A stretch of 38,017 nucleotides of DNA, from the NCBI GenBank assembly GCA_002315975.1, contig DCIK01000036.1, positions 1 through 38,017 of the forward strand, written 5' to 3'. Below are positions 22,562-30,781 of this stretch, one piece after another; position 1 is the stretch's first letter; each line of letters opens with the position of its first letter. A program made the position numbers and the translations under genes. Source of the stretch: Clostridiales bacterium UBA1728 (GTDB lineage Bacteria > Bacillota > Clostridia > Oscillospirales > Oscillospiraceae). The notes beneath the pieces are model-generated. The model searched no databases. It saw only the letters and a list, made by a program, of their open reading frames with translations, and was not told where the DNA came from.

Positions 22562-24312
22562 AGATCAACATCGGGCCCGACGGTATCCATCTGGACCCCG
22601 AGGGTGACGGCGTTCAGTTCGGCGACCGCCCCGTAACGCCCCGAAAGCCCCGCAAACAGCGCAGTAAGGCTCAACTATTGGCGGGAAATCTTGTGATCAC
22701 CCTGCTGGTGGCGCTGGTGAAGTACTATGTGGAGCTGCCCGCCATCAACCTGAAGAATCCCGCGTTCTACGGCTATTTTCTCTTCCTCTCCGCCTTCTAC
22801 TGCCTCATCTCCCTCATCCGCAGCGTGGGTCTGGATGCCCTGCAGAACCCCAAGGAGCTGTGGAAGAATGTGAAGGACACCTGCTTTGTGCCCGCCGTTC
22901 TCTGCGGCGCTCTGATTCTCCTCTTTCTGGTGGGTAATCTCATCTCCGCGCCCATCTTCCGGGCCAAGGCCTACTCCGAGCTGCTGAAGACCGAGGAGAG
23001 CAGCTTCACCGAGGACATTGACGAGATTTCCTTCGACCAGATTCCCCGTCTGGACTCCACCTCCGCCAACAATCTGGCCAACCGCAAGCTGGGCGAGCTC
23101 AGCGATCTGGTGAGCCAGTTTGAGGTCAACAGCGAATCCTACCAGATCAACTACAACGATCAGCCTGTCCGCGTGACCTACCTCAACTACGGCGACTTTT
23201 TCAAGTGGCTGAAAAACCGCAGCAACGGCATCCCCGCCTATATGATCGTGGACATGGTTACGCAGGATGTGAGCGTTGTCCGTCTCAGCGAGGGCGTACG
23301 CTACTCCCCCAGTGAGTATTTCTTCCGCTATACTGACCGCTATCTGCGCTTCAGGTACCCCACGCTGATGTTTGACGATGTGAACTTTGAGATCGACGAG
23401 GAGGGCAAGCCCTGGTGGGTGGCCTCCGTGCTGACCAAGCGCATCGGTCTCTTCGGCGGCGAGGACATCATCGGCGCGGTGCTGCTGGATGCCGTCACCG
23501 GCGAGAGCTGCTTCTATGCCGCCGAGGATATTCCCACCTGGGTGGATCGCGCCTATACAGCCGATCTGCTGACCATGCAGTACGACTACTACGGAATGTA
23601 CCACAACGGCTTTATCAACTCCCTCTTCACCCAGTCCGGCTGCACCAAGACCACCAGCGGCTACAACTACATTGCCCAGGACGACGATGTGTGGGTGTAC
23701 ACCGGCATCACCTCCGTGGGCGGTGACGAGTCCAACATCGGCTTCATCCTTGTAAACCAGCGCACAAAGGAGGCCAAGTACTATGCCATTGCCGGTGCCG
23801 AGGAATACTCCGCCATGAGCAGTGCCGAGGGCGCCGTGCAGCAGTATCAGTATATTTCCACCTTCCCCCTGCTTTTGAACATTGAAGGCCAGCCCACCTA
23901 TTTCATGGCCCTCAAGGATGCCAGCTCCCTCGTGAAGATGTACGCCATGGTCAATGTGCAGCAGTATCAGATCGTGGCCACCGGCACCACCGTGGCCGAC
24001 TGCCAGCAGAACTACCTGCAGGCGCTCAAGAAGAACTCTCTGGTGGATGAGATTCCGGACATCATGCCCTCCACCGTGCCCGATCTGCTTTCTGTGGAAG
24101 GCTCCATTGCGGAAATCCGCTCCGCTGTCATAGGGGGCTACACCCACTTCTACCTGTCCGTGAACGGCAGCTGGTTTGACCTGTCCATTGCGGACGCACC
24201 CATCGCCGCCATCCTCAGCGCAGGCGACAGGGTTCGTCTCTCCGCCTCCACCGTAGACGGCGAGCTGAACACCGCCCACGCCGTGGAAATCCTCGCACCA
24301 CCGCTCGGGTAA
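22558..24312 (+). CDS. Large membrane-anchored protein of unknown function
   Basis: A 584-residue protein I do not recognise. A cytosolic basic N-terminus (residues 1-40) is followed by three likely membrane helices, about 42-60, 68-88 and 110-133 (FVPAVLCGALILLFLVGNLI). About 450 residues follow, probably outside the membrane, rich in aromatic residues. The last 65 residues (SIAEIRSAVIGGYTHFYLSV ... GDRVRLSAS) look like a small beta-barrel of OB type, seen by pattern only. AAAGGAG precedes the ATG, which overlaps the der stop (ATGA). In many Firmicutes plsY or gpsA follows der, so this is a different neighbour. A palindromic repeat downstream serves as its terminator. Confidence 0.8.
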   Translation: MKINIGPDGIHLDPEGDGVQFGDRPVTPRKPRKQRSKAQLLAGNLVITLLVALVKYYVELPAINLKNPAFYGYFLFLSAFYCLISLIRSVGLDALQNPKELWKNVKDTCFVPAVLCGALILLFLVGNLISAPIFRAKAYSELLKTEESSFTEDIDEISFDQIPRLDSTSANNLANRKLGELSDLVSQFEVNSESYQINYNDQPVRVTYLNYGDFFKWLKNRSNGIPAYMIVDMVTQDVSVVRLSEGVRYSPSEYFFRYTDRYLRFRYPTLMFDDVNFEIDEEGKPWWVASVLTKRIGLFGGEDIIGAVLLDAVTGESCFYAAEDIPTWVDRAYTADLLTMQYDYYGMYHNGFINSLFTQSGCTKTTSGYNYIAQDDDVWVYTGITSVGGDESNIGFILVNQRTKEAKYYAIAGAEEYSAMSSAEGAVQQYQYISTFPLLLNIEGQPTYFMALKDASSLVKMYAMVNVQQYQIVATGTTVADCQQNYLQALKKNSLVDEIPDIMPSTVPDLLSVEGSIAEIRSAVIGGYTHFYLSVNGSWFDLSIADAPIAAILSAGDRVRLSASTVDGELNTAHAVEILAPPLG

Positions 24313-24332
24313 TAGTAGAAAATGACACTTTT

Positions 24333-24380
24333 GGGGACGGTTCTCAAAAGTACCAAATGGTGCTTTTGAGAACCGTCCCC
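24333..24380. repeat. GACGGTTCTC palindromic repeat, copy 3; probable terminator
   Basis: A 22-bp stem pairs 24333-24354 with 24359-24380, including one G-T pair, and is followed by GTTTTTG. It matches copy 1 (13781-13827) almost exactly, loop included. It closes the DUF512-der operon. Confidence 0.87.
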
Positions 24381-24481
24381 GTTTTTGCCATTTTTGAAAA
24401 ATAATACTTTTCTTTTTCCTCAGGATGTGCTATGTTTATTATGTACCACAAATGGGACTATTCATTCAAGGGGATGAAATA

Positions 24482-25498
24482 ATGGCAAAAACTTCCGGGG
24501 AGAAGATCAAGCTTCTGCTGATCCGCAATTATCTTCTGCGCCATTCCGATGCCGAGCATCCTGTGAGCATAAAGGACATCACCGAGGAGCTCTCGCGCTA
24601 CGACATCAGCGCCGAGCGCAAGAGCATTTACCGGGATCTGGAGACGCTGGGCTGCTTCCCCGCAGAAGAATCCGGCGAGATTCCCCGAAAGGACTATGAG
24701 CTGGAGCTGGTGAAGGATCACGGCGACTATTATATCAGCAGGCGGCTCTTCTCTCCGGACGAGGTATCGCTGCTTATTGACATGGTGCAGAGCTCCAACT
24801 TCATCACCACCCGGAAGACCAACGCGCTGGTTTCCAAGCTGAGCACTCTGGTCAGCAGTCATCAGGCCAGAGAGCTGAAGCGCAGTGTCTATGTCCGCAA
24901 CCGGGTTAAGGTCATGGACGAGAGCGTTTTCAACTATTTCGACACGGTCTCCCAGGCCATCAACAGAAAGCTCATGCTGCGCTTCCAATATTGCAGCTTC
25001 GATATTCATAAGAAAAAGCAGCCCCGCAACGGCGGAAAGTTTTATGCCGTCAGTCCCTATGCCCTTCTTTGGGTGGATCAGCGCTACTATCTGCTGGCCT
25101 ACAGCGAGGAGCACCGCCAGATTTGCACCTACCGCTTAGACCGCATGAGCAGACTGAGCATATGGAACCGCCCCCGCAGCGGGGAAGCCGAGTTTAAGAA
25201 GCTGGATATGAGCACCTATACCATGAAGGTCTTTCATATGTACACCGGCCCCCTCCGGCGCATCACCCTGCGCTGCGGGCTCTCTCTCATCGACAGCATG
25301 GTTGACCGCTTCGGCAGCGACATTGCCTTTATCCCCGACGGAGACGGTCACTTTACCTTCAATGTAGAGGTGGCCGTATCCCCCCAGTTCTACGGCTGGG
25401 TGGCGGGCTTCGGCAGCGCCGTGGAGATTCTATCCCCCACCGAGGTGCGCGAGGGCATGGCGCAGCATCTGGAGGCATCACTGGCACTATACAGATAA
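24482..25498 (+). CDS. WYL-domain transcriptional regulator
   Basis: A 338-residue DeoR-like regulator. The N-terminal winged helix spans residues 5-65 (KIKLLLIRNYLLRHSDAEHP, then ISAERKSIYRDLETLG). A central helical region follows, then the WYL domain from about 155 (LMLRFQYCSF, AVSPYALLWVDQRYYLLAYS, YRLDRMSRLSI), with a C-terminal WCX extension (FNVEVAVSPQFYGWVAGFG). WYL domains sense nucleic acid or nucleotide ligands, and several regulate DNA-damage or defence genes. AGGGGAT precedes the ATG. A weak extended -10 (TGCTATGTT at 24428-24436) is the only promoter hint. It stands alone, upstream of sbcDC and separated from it by a repeat, so control of sbcDC is possible but unproven. Confidence 0.9.
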   Translation: MAKTSGEKIKLLLIRNYLLRHSDAEHPVSIKDITEELSRYDISAERKSIYRDLETLGCFPAEESGEIPRKDYELELVKDHGDYYISRRLFSPDEVSLLIDMVQSSNFITTRKTNALVSKLSTLVSSHQARELKRSVYVRNRVKVMDESVFNYFDTVSQAINRKLMLRFQYCSFDIHKKKQPRNGGKFYAVSPYALLWVDQRYYLLAYSEEHRQICTYRLDRMSRLSIWNRPRSGEAEFKKLDMSTYTMKVFHMYTGPLRRITLRCGLSLIDSMVDRFGSDIAFIPDGDGHFTFNVEVAVSPQFYGWVAGFGSAVEILSPTEVREGMAQHLEASLALYR

Positions 25499-25557
25499 AT
25501 AAAAGCGATAGGTAAACCGTGGCTGCGGTAAGATGTGTTTTGTCAAAAAACAGCCCT

Positions 25558-25632
25558 GTAGGGCTCGGCCTCCGGACGAGCCGCCGCGCCCCATTGCAGC
25601 GTTTTCGGCTCGTCCGGGAGGCCGAGCCCTAC
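25558..25632. repeat. GTAGGGC-type palindromic repeat, full copy
   Basis: A long inverted repeat pairs 25558-25582 with 25607-25632 (GTAGGGCTCGGCCTCC arm, one base bulged) around a 24-base loop. It is related to the half copy at 5415-5439 and the short perfect copy at 33455-33484. It fills most of the gap between the WYL gene and sbcD. I see no clear promoter in the rest of that gap. Confidence 0.82.
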
Positions 25633-25766
25633 ATGAACCTTTCCGGAGCAGCAATCATCGGATCCTGACTTTTTTGAAAAACTTTTTTATCCAGACTTCT
25701 ACCTGTACCGTTTATGGTACTATCCCCGTGATATCATGCTTGCAGAATAAACAAGGAGGCAAGAAT

Positions 25767-26906
25767 ATGAAGCTCATCCATCTCTCCGATCTCCATCTCG
25801 GAAAGCGGGTAAACGAGTTTTCCATGCTGGAGGATCAGGCATACATCCTAAAGGAAATCCTGCAGCTGCTGGATCGCGAGCAGCCCGATGCCGTGCTCAT
25901 CGCCGGTGACGTCTACGACAAGTCCGTGCCCTCTGCGGAGGCTGTGGAGCTCTTTGATAATTTCCTCGTCTCGCTGGCGGAGCGGAGGCTGCAGGTGTTT
26001 ATCATCAGCGGCAATCACGACTCACCCGAGCGGCTATCCTTCGGTGGAAGGCTCATGGACCCCAGCGGCATCCACCTTTCTCCCGTTTATAACGGCACGC
26101 TCAGACCCATCAAGCTGCAGGACGGCTTCGGTCCGGTGAACTTCTATCTGCTCCCCTTCCTGAAGCCTGCCCATGTCCGCGCCTGCTTCCCGGAGGAGGA
26201 AATCGGCAGCTACACCGAGGCCATCTCCGTGGCTCTGCGGGGTCTGCCTCTGGATCGCGCTGAGCGCAATGTGCTGCTGACCCACCAGTTCGTCACCGGT
26301 GCGGAGCGCTGCGAGTCTGAAGAGCTGTCGGTAGGCGGCAGCGACAACGTGGACGCGAGCGTATTCGCCGGCTTTGACTATGTGGCGCTGGGGCATATTC
26401 ACCGCCCCCAGAACGCCGCCGGAGAGCACATTCGCTACTGCGGCACGCCTCTTAAATACTCCTTCTCAGAGGTGAACGACCGCAAATCCCTCACCGTTGT
26501 GGAGCTGGGCGAAAAGGGAGATGTAAATGTCCGTCTCCTTCCTCTTACGCCCCTGCGGGATATGCTGGAGCTCCGGGGCAGCTATGATGCGCTGATGCTC
26601 CGCTCCTTCTACGAAAACAGTCCCTACCCCGGCAGCTACCTGCGCATTACCCTCACGGACGAGGACGACATCCCTGAGGGCGTCAGCAAGCTGCGGCTGG
26701 TCTATCCCTATCTGATGCGGCTGGACTACGACAACGCCCGTACCCGCCACCAGGCCGACTTTTCCGAAACCGCCGATGTGGAGCACAAAGGCCCTGCAGA
26801 GCTCTTTGCGGAGTTCTACGAGCAGCAGAACGGCAGCCCCATGTCCCCCGAGCAGACGCAGTTGGTGGCCAGACTGATTGAAAAGATTCAGGAGGAAAGA
26901 TCATGA
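25767..26906 (+). CDS. sbcD: Exonuclease SbcCD subunit D (Mre11-like nuclease)
   Basis: A 379-residue calcineurin-like phosphoesterase that, with SbcC, cleaves hairpins and processes DNA ends. The metal-binding motifs are intact: SDLHLG (D8, H10), AGDVYDKSVP, SGNHDSPERL, LLTHQFV and ALGHIHRPQ. AAGGAGG lies upstream of the ATG at 25767. An in-frame extension upstream runs through a palindromic repeat and is unlikely to be translated. The stop overlaps the sbcC start by 4 bases. Confidence 0.97.
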   Translation: MKLIHLSDLHLGKRVNEFSMLEDQAYILKEILQLLDREQPDAVLIAGDVYDKSVPSAEAVELFDNFLVSLAERRLQVFIISGNHDSPERLSFGGRLMDPSGIHLSPVYNGTLRPIKLQDGFGPVNFYLLPFLKPAHVRACFPEEEIGSYTEAISVALRGLPLDRAERNVLLTHQFVTGAERCESEELSVGGSDNVDASVFAGFDYVALGHIHRPQNAAGEHIRYCGTPLKYSFSEVNDRKSLTVVELGEKGDVNVRLLPLTPLRDMLELRGSYDALMLRSFYENSPYPGSYLRITLTDEDDIPEGVSKLRLVYPYLMRLDYDNARTRHQADFSETADVEHKGPAELFAEFYEQQNGSPMSPEQTQLVARLIEKIQEERS

Positions 26907-29668
26907 GACCGATTCGCCTTACCATGTCGGCCTTCGGGCCCTATGCAGGAACCGCCGTGGTGGAGATGGATAAGCTGGGCAAGCAGGGGCTCTATCTCAT
27001 CACCGGCGAGACCGGCGCAGGAAAGACCACCATCTTCGATGCCATCACCTTCGCCCTCTACGGTGAGGCCAGCGGTGACAATCGCAGCGCCTCCATGTTC
27101 CGCTCCAAATATGCCTCACCCGCCACCCCCACAGAGGTGGAGCTGGTCTTTGAATACCGGGGTCAGCGCTATACCATACGGCGTAACCCCGAGTACCAGC
27201 GCCCCAAGCTCCGGGGTGAGGGCACCACTAAGGCCAATGCCGATGCCACGCTGATCTACCCCGACGGGCGGGTTGTCACGAAGGTAACAGAAGTCAACGC
27301 CGCCGTTATTGAGCTCATCGGCATCACCCGCAACCAGTTCACAAGCATCGCCATGATCGCCCAGGGTGACTTTCTCAAGCTGCTGACTGCCTCCACCGAG
27401 GAGCGCAAGGCCATCTTCCAGAAGCTCTTCCGCACCGACCTGTATGCCCGACTGCAGGATGCGCTGAAATACGAGGAGAAGCAGCTTCAGGACACGGTCA
27501 AGGCCAACCGCAGAAGTATTGAGCAGTACATTTCCTCCATAGCCGTGGAGAAGGATGCGCCATTGGCTGTGGTGGCAGACAAAGCCAGAGCAGGCCAGCT
27601 TCCCCTGAGCGAAACGCTGGAGCTGCTGGATACGCTGCTGCGCAAAGACAGGCTTTCCGCTGAGGAAAACGAAGGGGCTCTCTCTGCCGTGGACGCAGAG
27701 CAGAAGGCCATTGCCGTACGGCTCAGCACCGCCGAAGCACGGCAGAAAAATCTCCGGGGACTCGCTGCGGAGGAAAAAGCACAGCAGGCCGCAGAGCTGC
27801 GCAAGAGTGAGCAGGAAAAGGCGCTGCTGGAGGAACACGCCCACGACGAGGAAATCGCCGGTCTGGCCGATCGCGTGGCCGAGCTGAAGACGCTGCTCCC
27901 CTTCTATGCAGAACGGGAGCAGGTGCGAACAGAGCTGAAAAGCCTCCAAAACCGCAAGTCAGCCGGGGAGAGAAAGCTTCTATCTGATGAAGCTTCCGCA
28001 GAGGAGAAGGAGAAGCTTCTGACTGTTCTCCGCACCGAGCTGAGCTCTCTCTCCGATGCGGGCGAGAACCGCGTGACCCTTCTCGGTACGCGGGAGAGTC
28101 TCCGCTCCCGCATCAGTGAGCTGGACGCTCTCGCCTCTGAGCTCAGCGCTCTCAACGACATCCATGCAAGTCTCAGCGCCGCCGAGGAGGCCTACAGGCA
28201 ATCTGCCGCTCAGTCGCAGGCCGCCTCCGAGCACTTCACCGCTGCCAATCACGCCTATCTGGATGCACAGGCCGGAATTCTCGCCTCCACGCTGGAGGAG
28301 GGCAAGCCCTGTCCTGTATGCGGCAGTGTTCACCATCCCGCTCCCGCAGTTCAGCCCTCGACGGTGCCCACCAGAGAGCAGCTGGACAGACTCCTCAAGC
28401 AGCGCAACAAGGCAGAGGAGGCCGCCTCCCTTGCCTCCTCTGCCGCCGCCGCGGTAAAGGCACAGTGGGAGGAAAAGCGCCGCGCCCTTGAGACGCACGC
28501 CCGAAGCTTCTTCCCCGAGAGCTCCCTGACGGGGCTCACCGAGCGCATCGCTGCGTCTCGGGAGGAAAGCGGCGCAGCTCTCGCGCAAACGGAGCAGACG
28601 CTCAGACAGGCCGACAGGGCTCTGCAGCGCCGTAAAGAACTGGAGGCGAACATTCCCGCCGCAGAGGCTTCGCTGAAGACTCTTCAAAAAGACAACACCG
28701 CCGCTCGTTCGGAGCTGGCTGCCCTCACCGAGGCGGAGAAGCACGCCGGGAGCCGTCTCGCTGAGTTGGACGCGCGGCTGCTCTATCCCTCCGAAAAGGA
28801 GGTCAATGCAGAAATCAGCGCCCTGACACAGAAGCGCAATGCCCATGATGGGCGGATCAGCACTCTTTCCGAAGCGGTACACAGCGCCGATAACGAGATA
28901 TCCGCCCGGAAGGCCGCCATCGAGCAGCTGCAGAAGGCTCTGGCCGAGGGTGCGGAGATCAATACGGAGCAGGAGCAGCAGCGAATGCTTGAATCTGAGA
29001 CGCGCAAACGTCAGCTCAGCAAAAACGGGGAGCGCATTGCCGCCCGGATTTATAACAACGAAGTCATATGTGAAAACGTCAGCAAACGCTCCGCGGAGCT
29101 GGAGGCGGCGGAAAAGCGGCTGGTCTGGGTACAGGCTCTCTCCGTCACAGCCAACGGAAGTCTCAAGGGCCAGGCCCACATCATGCTGGAGACCTATGTT
29201 CAGATGCACTATCTGGACCGTATTCTGGATCGTGCCAACCTGCGGCTGATGGTCATGACCGCCAACCACTACGAGCTCTGCCGCTGCCGGGAGGCCGATG
29301 GCAACAAGAGCCAGAGCGGTCTGGATCTGAATGTGAAGGATCACTATAACGGCAGTGAGCGCAGTGTGAAGTCTCTCTCCGGCGGCGAATCCTTCCTGGC
29401 CTCTCTGGCGCTGGCGCTGGGTCTGTCCGACGAGATTCAGGCATCTGCCGGCGGTATCTGTCTGGATGCCATGTTCGTGGACGAGGGCTTCGGCTCGCTG
29501 GATGAGGATACCCTCTCGCTGGCCATGAAGGCGCTGCAAAGTCTCTCCGAGGGTAAGCGTCTGGTAGGTATCATCTCCCATGTAAAGGAGCTGCAAGGGC
29601 CCATTGACAAGATGATTGTGGTGAAAAAGCATCGCGAACAGGGCAGTTTTGTTGAGATTAAAATATAG
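26903..29668 (+). CDS. sbcC: Exonuclease SbcCD subunit C (Rad50-like SMC ATPase)
   Basis: A 921-residue ATPase partner of SbcD. The N-terminal ATPase half has Walker A GETGAGKT (residues 35-42) and the Q-loop region FTSIAMIAQGDFLKLL. Two long coiled coils (about 180-460 and 480-780) flank the zinc hook CPVC at 470-473. The C-terminal half has the signature SLSGGESF (about 824-831) and Walker B ICLDAMFVDEGFGSLD (from about 852). All elements are present, so the enzyme should be active. Genomes of this group are rich in palindromic repeats, which are the natural substrates of SbcCD. A strong terminator follows. Confidence 0.97.
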   Translation: MRPIRLTMSAFGPYAGTAVVEMDKLGKQGLYLITGETGAGKTTIFDAITFALYGEASGDNRSASMFRSKYASPATPTEVELVFEYRGQRYTIRRNPEYQRPKLRGEGTTKANADATLIYPDGRVVTKVTEVNAAVIELIGITRNQFTSIAMIAQGDFLKLLTASTEERKAIFQKLFRTDLYARLQDALKYEEKQLQDTVKANRRSIEQYISSIAVEKDAPLAVVADKARAGQLPLSETLELLDTLLRKDRLSAEENEGALSAVDAEQKAIAVRLSTAEARQKNLRGLAAEEKAQQAAELRKSEQEKALLEEHAHDEEIAGLADRVAELKTLLPFYAEREQVRTELKSLQNRKSAGERKLLSDEASAEEKEKLLTVLRTELSSLSDAGENRVTLLGTRESLRSRISELDALASELSALNDIHASLSAAEEAYRQSAAQSQAASEHFTAANHAYLDAQAGILASTLEEGKPCPVCGSVHHPAPAVQPSTVPTREQLDRLLKQRNKAEEAASLASSAAAAVKAQWEEKRRALETHARSFFPESSLTGLTERIAASREESGAALAQTEQTLRQADRALQRRKELEANIPAAEASLKTLQKDNTAARSELAALTEAEKHAGSRLAELDARLLYPSEKEVNAEISALTQKRNAHDGRISTLSEAVHSADNEISARKAAIEQLQKALAEGAEINTEQEQQRMLESETRKRQLSKNGERIAARIYNNEVICENVSKRSAELEAAEKRLVWVQALSVTANGSLKGQAHIMLETYVQMHYLDRILDRANLRLMVMTANHYELCRCREADGNKSQSGLDLNVKDHYNGSERSVKSLSGGESFLASLALALGLSDEIQASAGGICLDAMFVDEGFGSLDEDTLSLAMKALQSLSEGKRLVGIISHVKELQGPIDKMIVVKKHREQGSFVEIKI

Positions 29669-29670
29669 GT

Positions 29671-29700
29671 AAAAAGTTCCGGTTTTTTCCGGAACTTTTT
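29671..29700 (+). terminator. Intrinsic terminator after sbcC
   Basis: A 12-bp perfect stem (AAAAAGTTCCGG, 29671-29682, with CCGGAACTTTTT, 29689-29700) around a T6 loop. Confidence 0.92.
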
Positions 29701-29742
29701 ACTTGAGTTAAATGTCTTTTTAGTTTTCCGGTAGAAAAACAA

Positions 29743-29771
29743 TTGACAAAGTATAAGGCTTGCTGTAAGAT
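29743..29771 (+). promoter_or_regulatory. Promoter for the glycan cluster
   Basis: Perfect TTGACA (29743-29748), 17-base spacer, TAAGAT (29766-29771), 30 bases before the glycosyltransferase ATG. Confidence 0.7.
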
Positions 29772-29800
29772 TACCAGAGAATCATCGAAGGAGAAAAGAT

Positions 29801-30763
29801 ATGGATGTTGCCCGTACCGACTGTATGGTTTCTGTGGTTTGTATAACCTATAATCACGAAAACTATATTCGAGACGCCCTGGAAAGCTTTGTCAATCAGA
29901 AAGTAAATTTCCCCTATGAAATATTAGTGGGTGACGATGCTTCGACCGATGGCACTGCGGATATTATCCGCGAATATGAAGCGAGATATCCTTCCCTTGT
30001 CCGGGGCATATACCAGACAGAAAATCTGTTCTCCAAGGGCATATCTCAGGAGGAAATTCTTTTTGATGCAGCTCGCGGCAAATATATTGCTTACTGTGAG
30101 GGTGACGATTACTGGCTGGACGATGCAAAGCTCCAGATGCAGGTGGATTATCTGGAAGCCCATCCCGACTGTGCAGCCTGTGTAGGAAATACCATCTGGC
30201 ATTACTGCACCAGTTCTAAACCGGACACGGATTTCGCGCAAAAGGGCGACTGCGATTTCACTCTCGCCGATATTCTGAACGATTATCTGTATCATATCAG
30301 CACTCTTGTGGTCAGAAGCGAACTGCTTCGTGACCGACCTGAGTATTATTATCTTGGTTTAGAAGCCTATGAAAGCGATGCTACTTTATCCTGGCGTATT
30401 ACTCTGGCCGGAAAAATTCACTACATTAACCGCGTAATGTCCCTCTATCGTTATCGCAGTAACCCCGAATCAATGACTGTCGCTTTTGGGCATGATCGTA
30501 TTTTAAGACTCAATAGCGATATCAAAGCCCTGCAGAGTCTCGCAAAGTATACAAATGAAGAGCAGACGAAGCTGGTGCAGGAAGCCATACTCTTGCGTAA
30601 ATTCGATCTTTTACATGAAGAGGACCGAAATTGGGAGATGTATAAAGAACCGTACCGAACCATTCTCCGGCAGAAGAGTCTCTCATACCGAATCAAAAAC
30701 CTTATTAAGTGTGTCTTCCCTTGGGTCAGACCTCTTTATCGCAAATGGTTTCCTCCTGAATAA
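29801..30763 (+). CDS. Family 2 glycosyltransferase
   Basis: A 320-residue GT-A enzyme that probably adds a sugar to a lipid-linked surface glycan. The N-terminal nucleotide-sugar domain has VSVVCITYNHENYIRDALES, ILVGDDASTDGT and the metal-binding AYCEGDDYWLD. The C-terminal part is basic and aromatic (IKCVFPWVRPLYRKWFPPE), as in membrane-associated GT2 proteins. AAGGAG precedes the ATG. Third codon positions are visibly richer in A and T than in neighbouring core genes. It is first in a three-gene cluster with a flippase and a sugar aminotransferase. The sugar donor cannot be inferred. Confidence 0.9.
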   Translation: MDVARTDCMVSVVCITYNHENYIRDALESFVNQKVNFPYEILVGDDASTDGTADIIREYEARYPSLVRGIYQTENLFSKGISQEEILFDAARGKYIAYCEGDDYWLDDAKLQMQVDYLEAHPDCAACVGNTIWHYCTSSKPDTDFAQKGDCDFTLADILNDYLYHISTLVVRSELLRDRPEYYYLGLEAYESDATLSWRITLAGKIHYINRVMSLYRYRSNPESMTVAFGHDRILRLNSDIKALQSLAKYTNEEQTKLVQEAILLRKFDLLHEEDRNWEMYKEPYRTILRQKSLSYRIKNLIKCVFPWVRPLYRKWFPPE

Positions 30764-30781
30764 GTTGTAGATTGCGGCTGT

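Noticed and set aside
22675..24279. Very long open frame (over 500 codons) antisense to the der-linked membrane protein gene
   Set aside because: Long antisense frames arise in GC-rich genes. It has no ribosome-binding site, an implausible glycine/histidine-rich composition, and fully overlaps a well-supported gene.
25533..25766. N-terminal extension of SbcD reading through the palindromic repeat
   Set aside because: The extension is encoded by the intergenic repeat. A strong ribosome-binding site and the family's normal N-terminus (MKLIHLSDLHLG) place the start at 25767.
27980..29632. Open frame of about 550 codons antisense to sbcC
   Set aside because: Shadow of the sbcC codon pattern. 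No family resemblance and no start signal.
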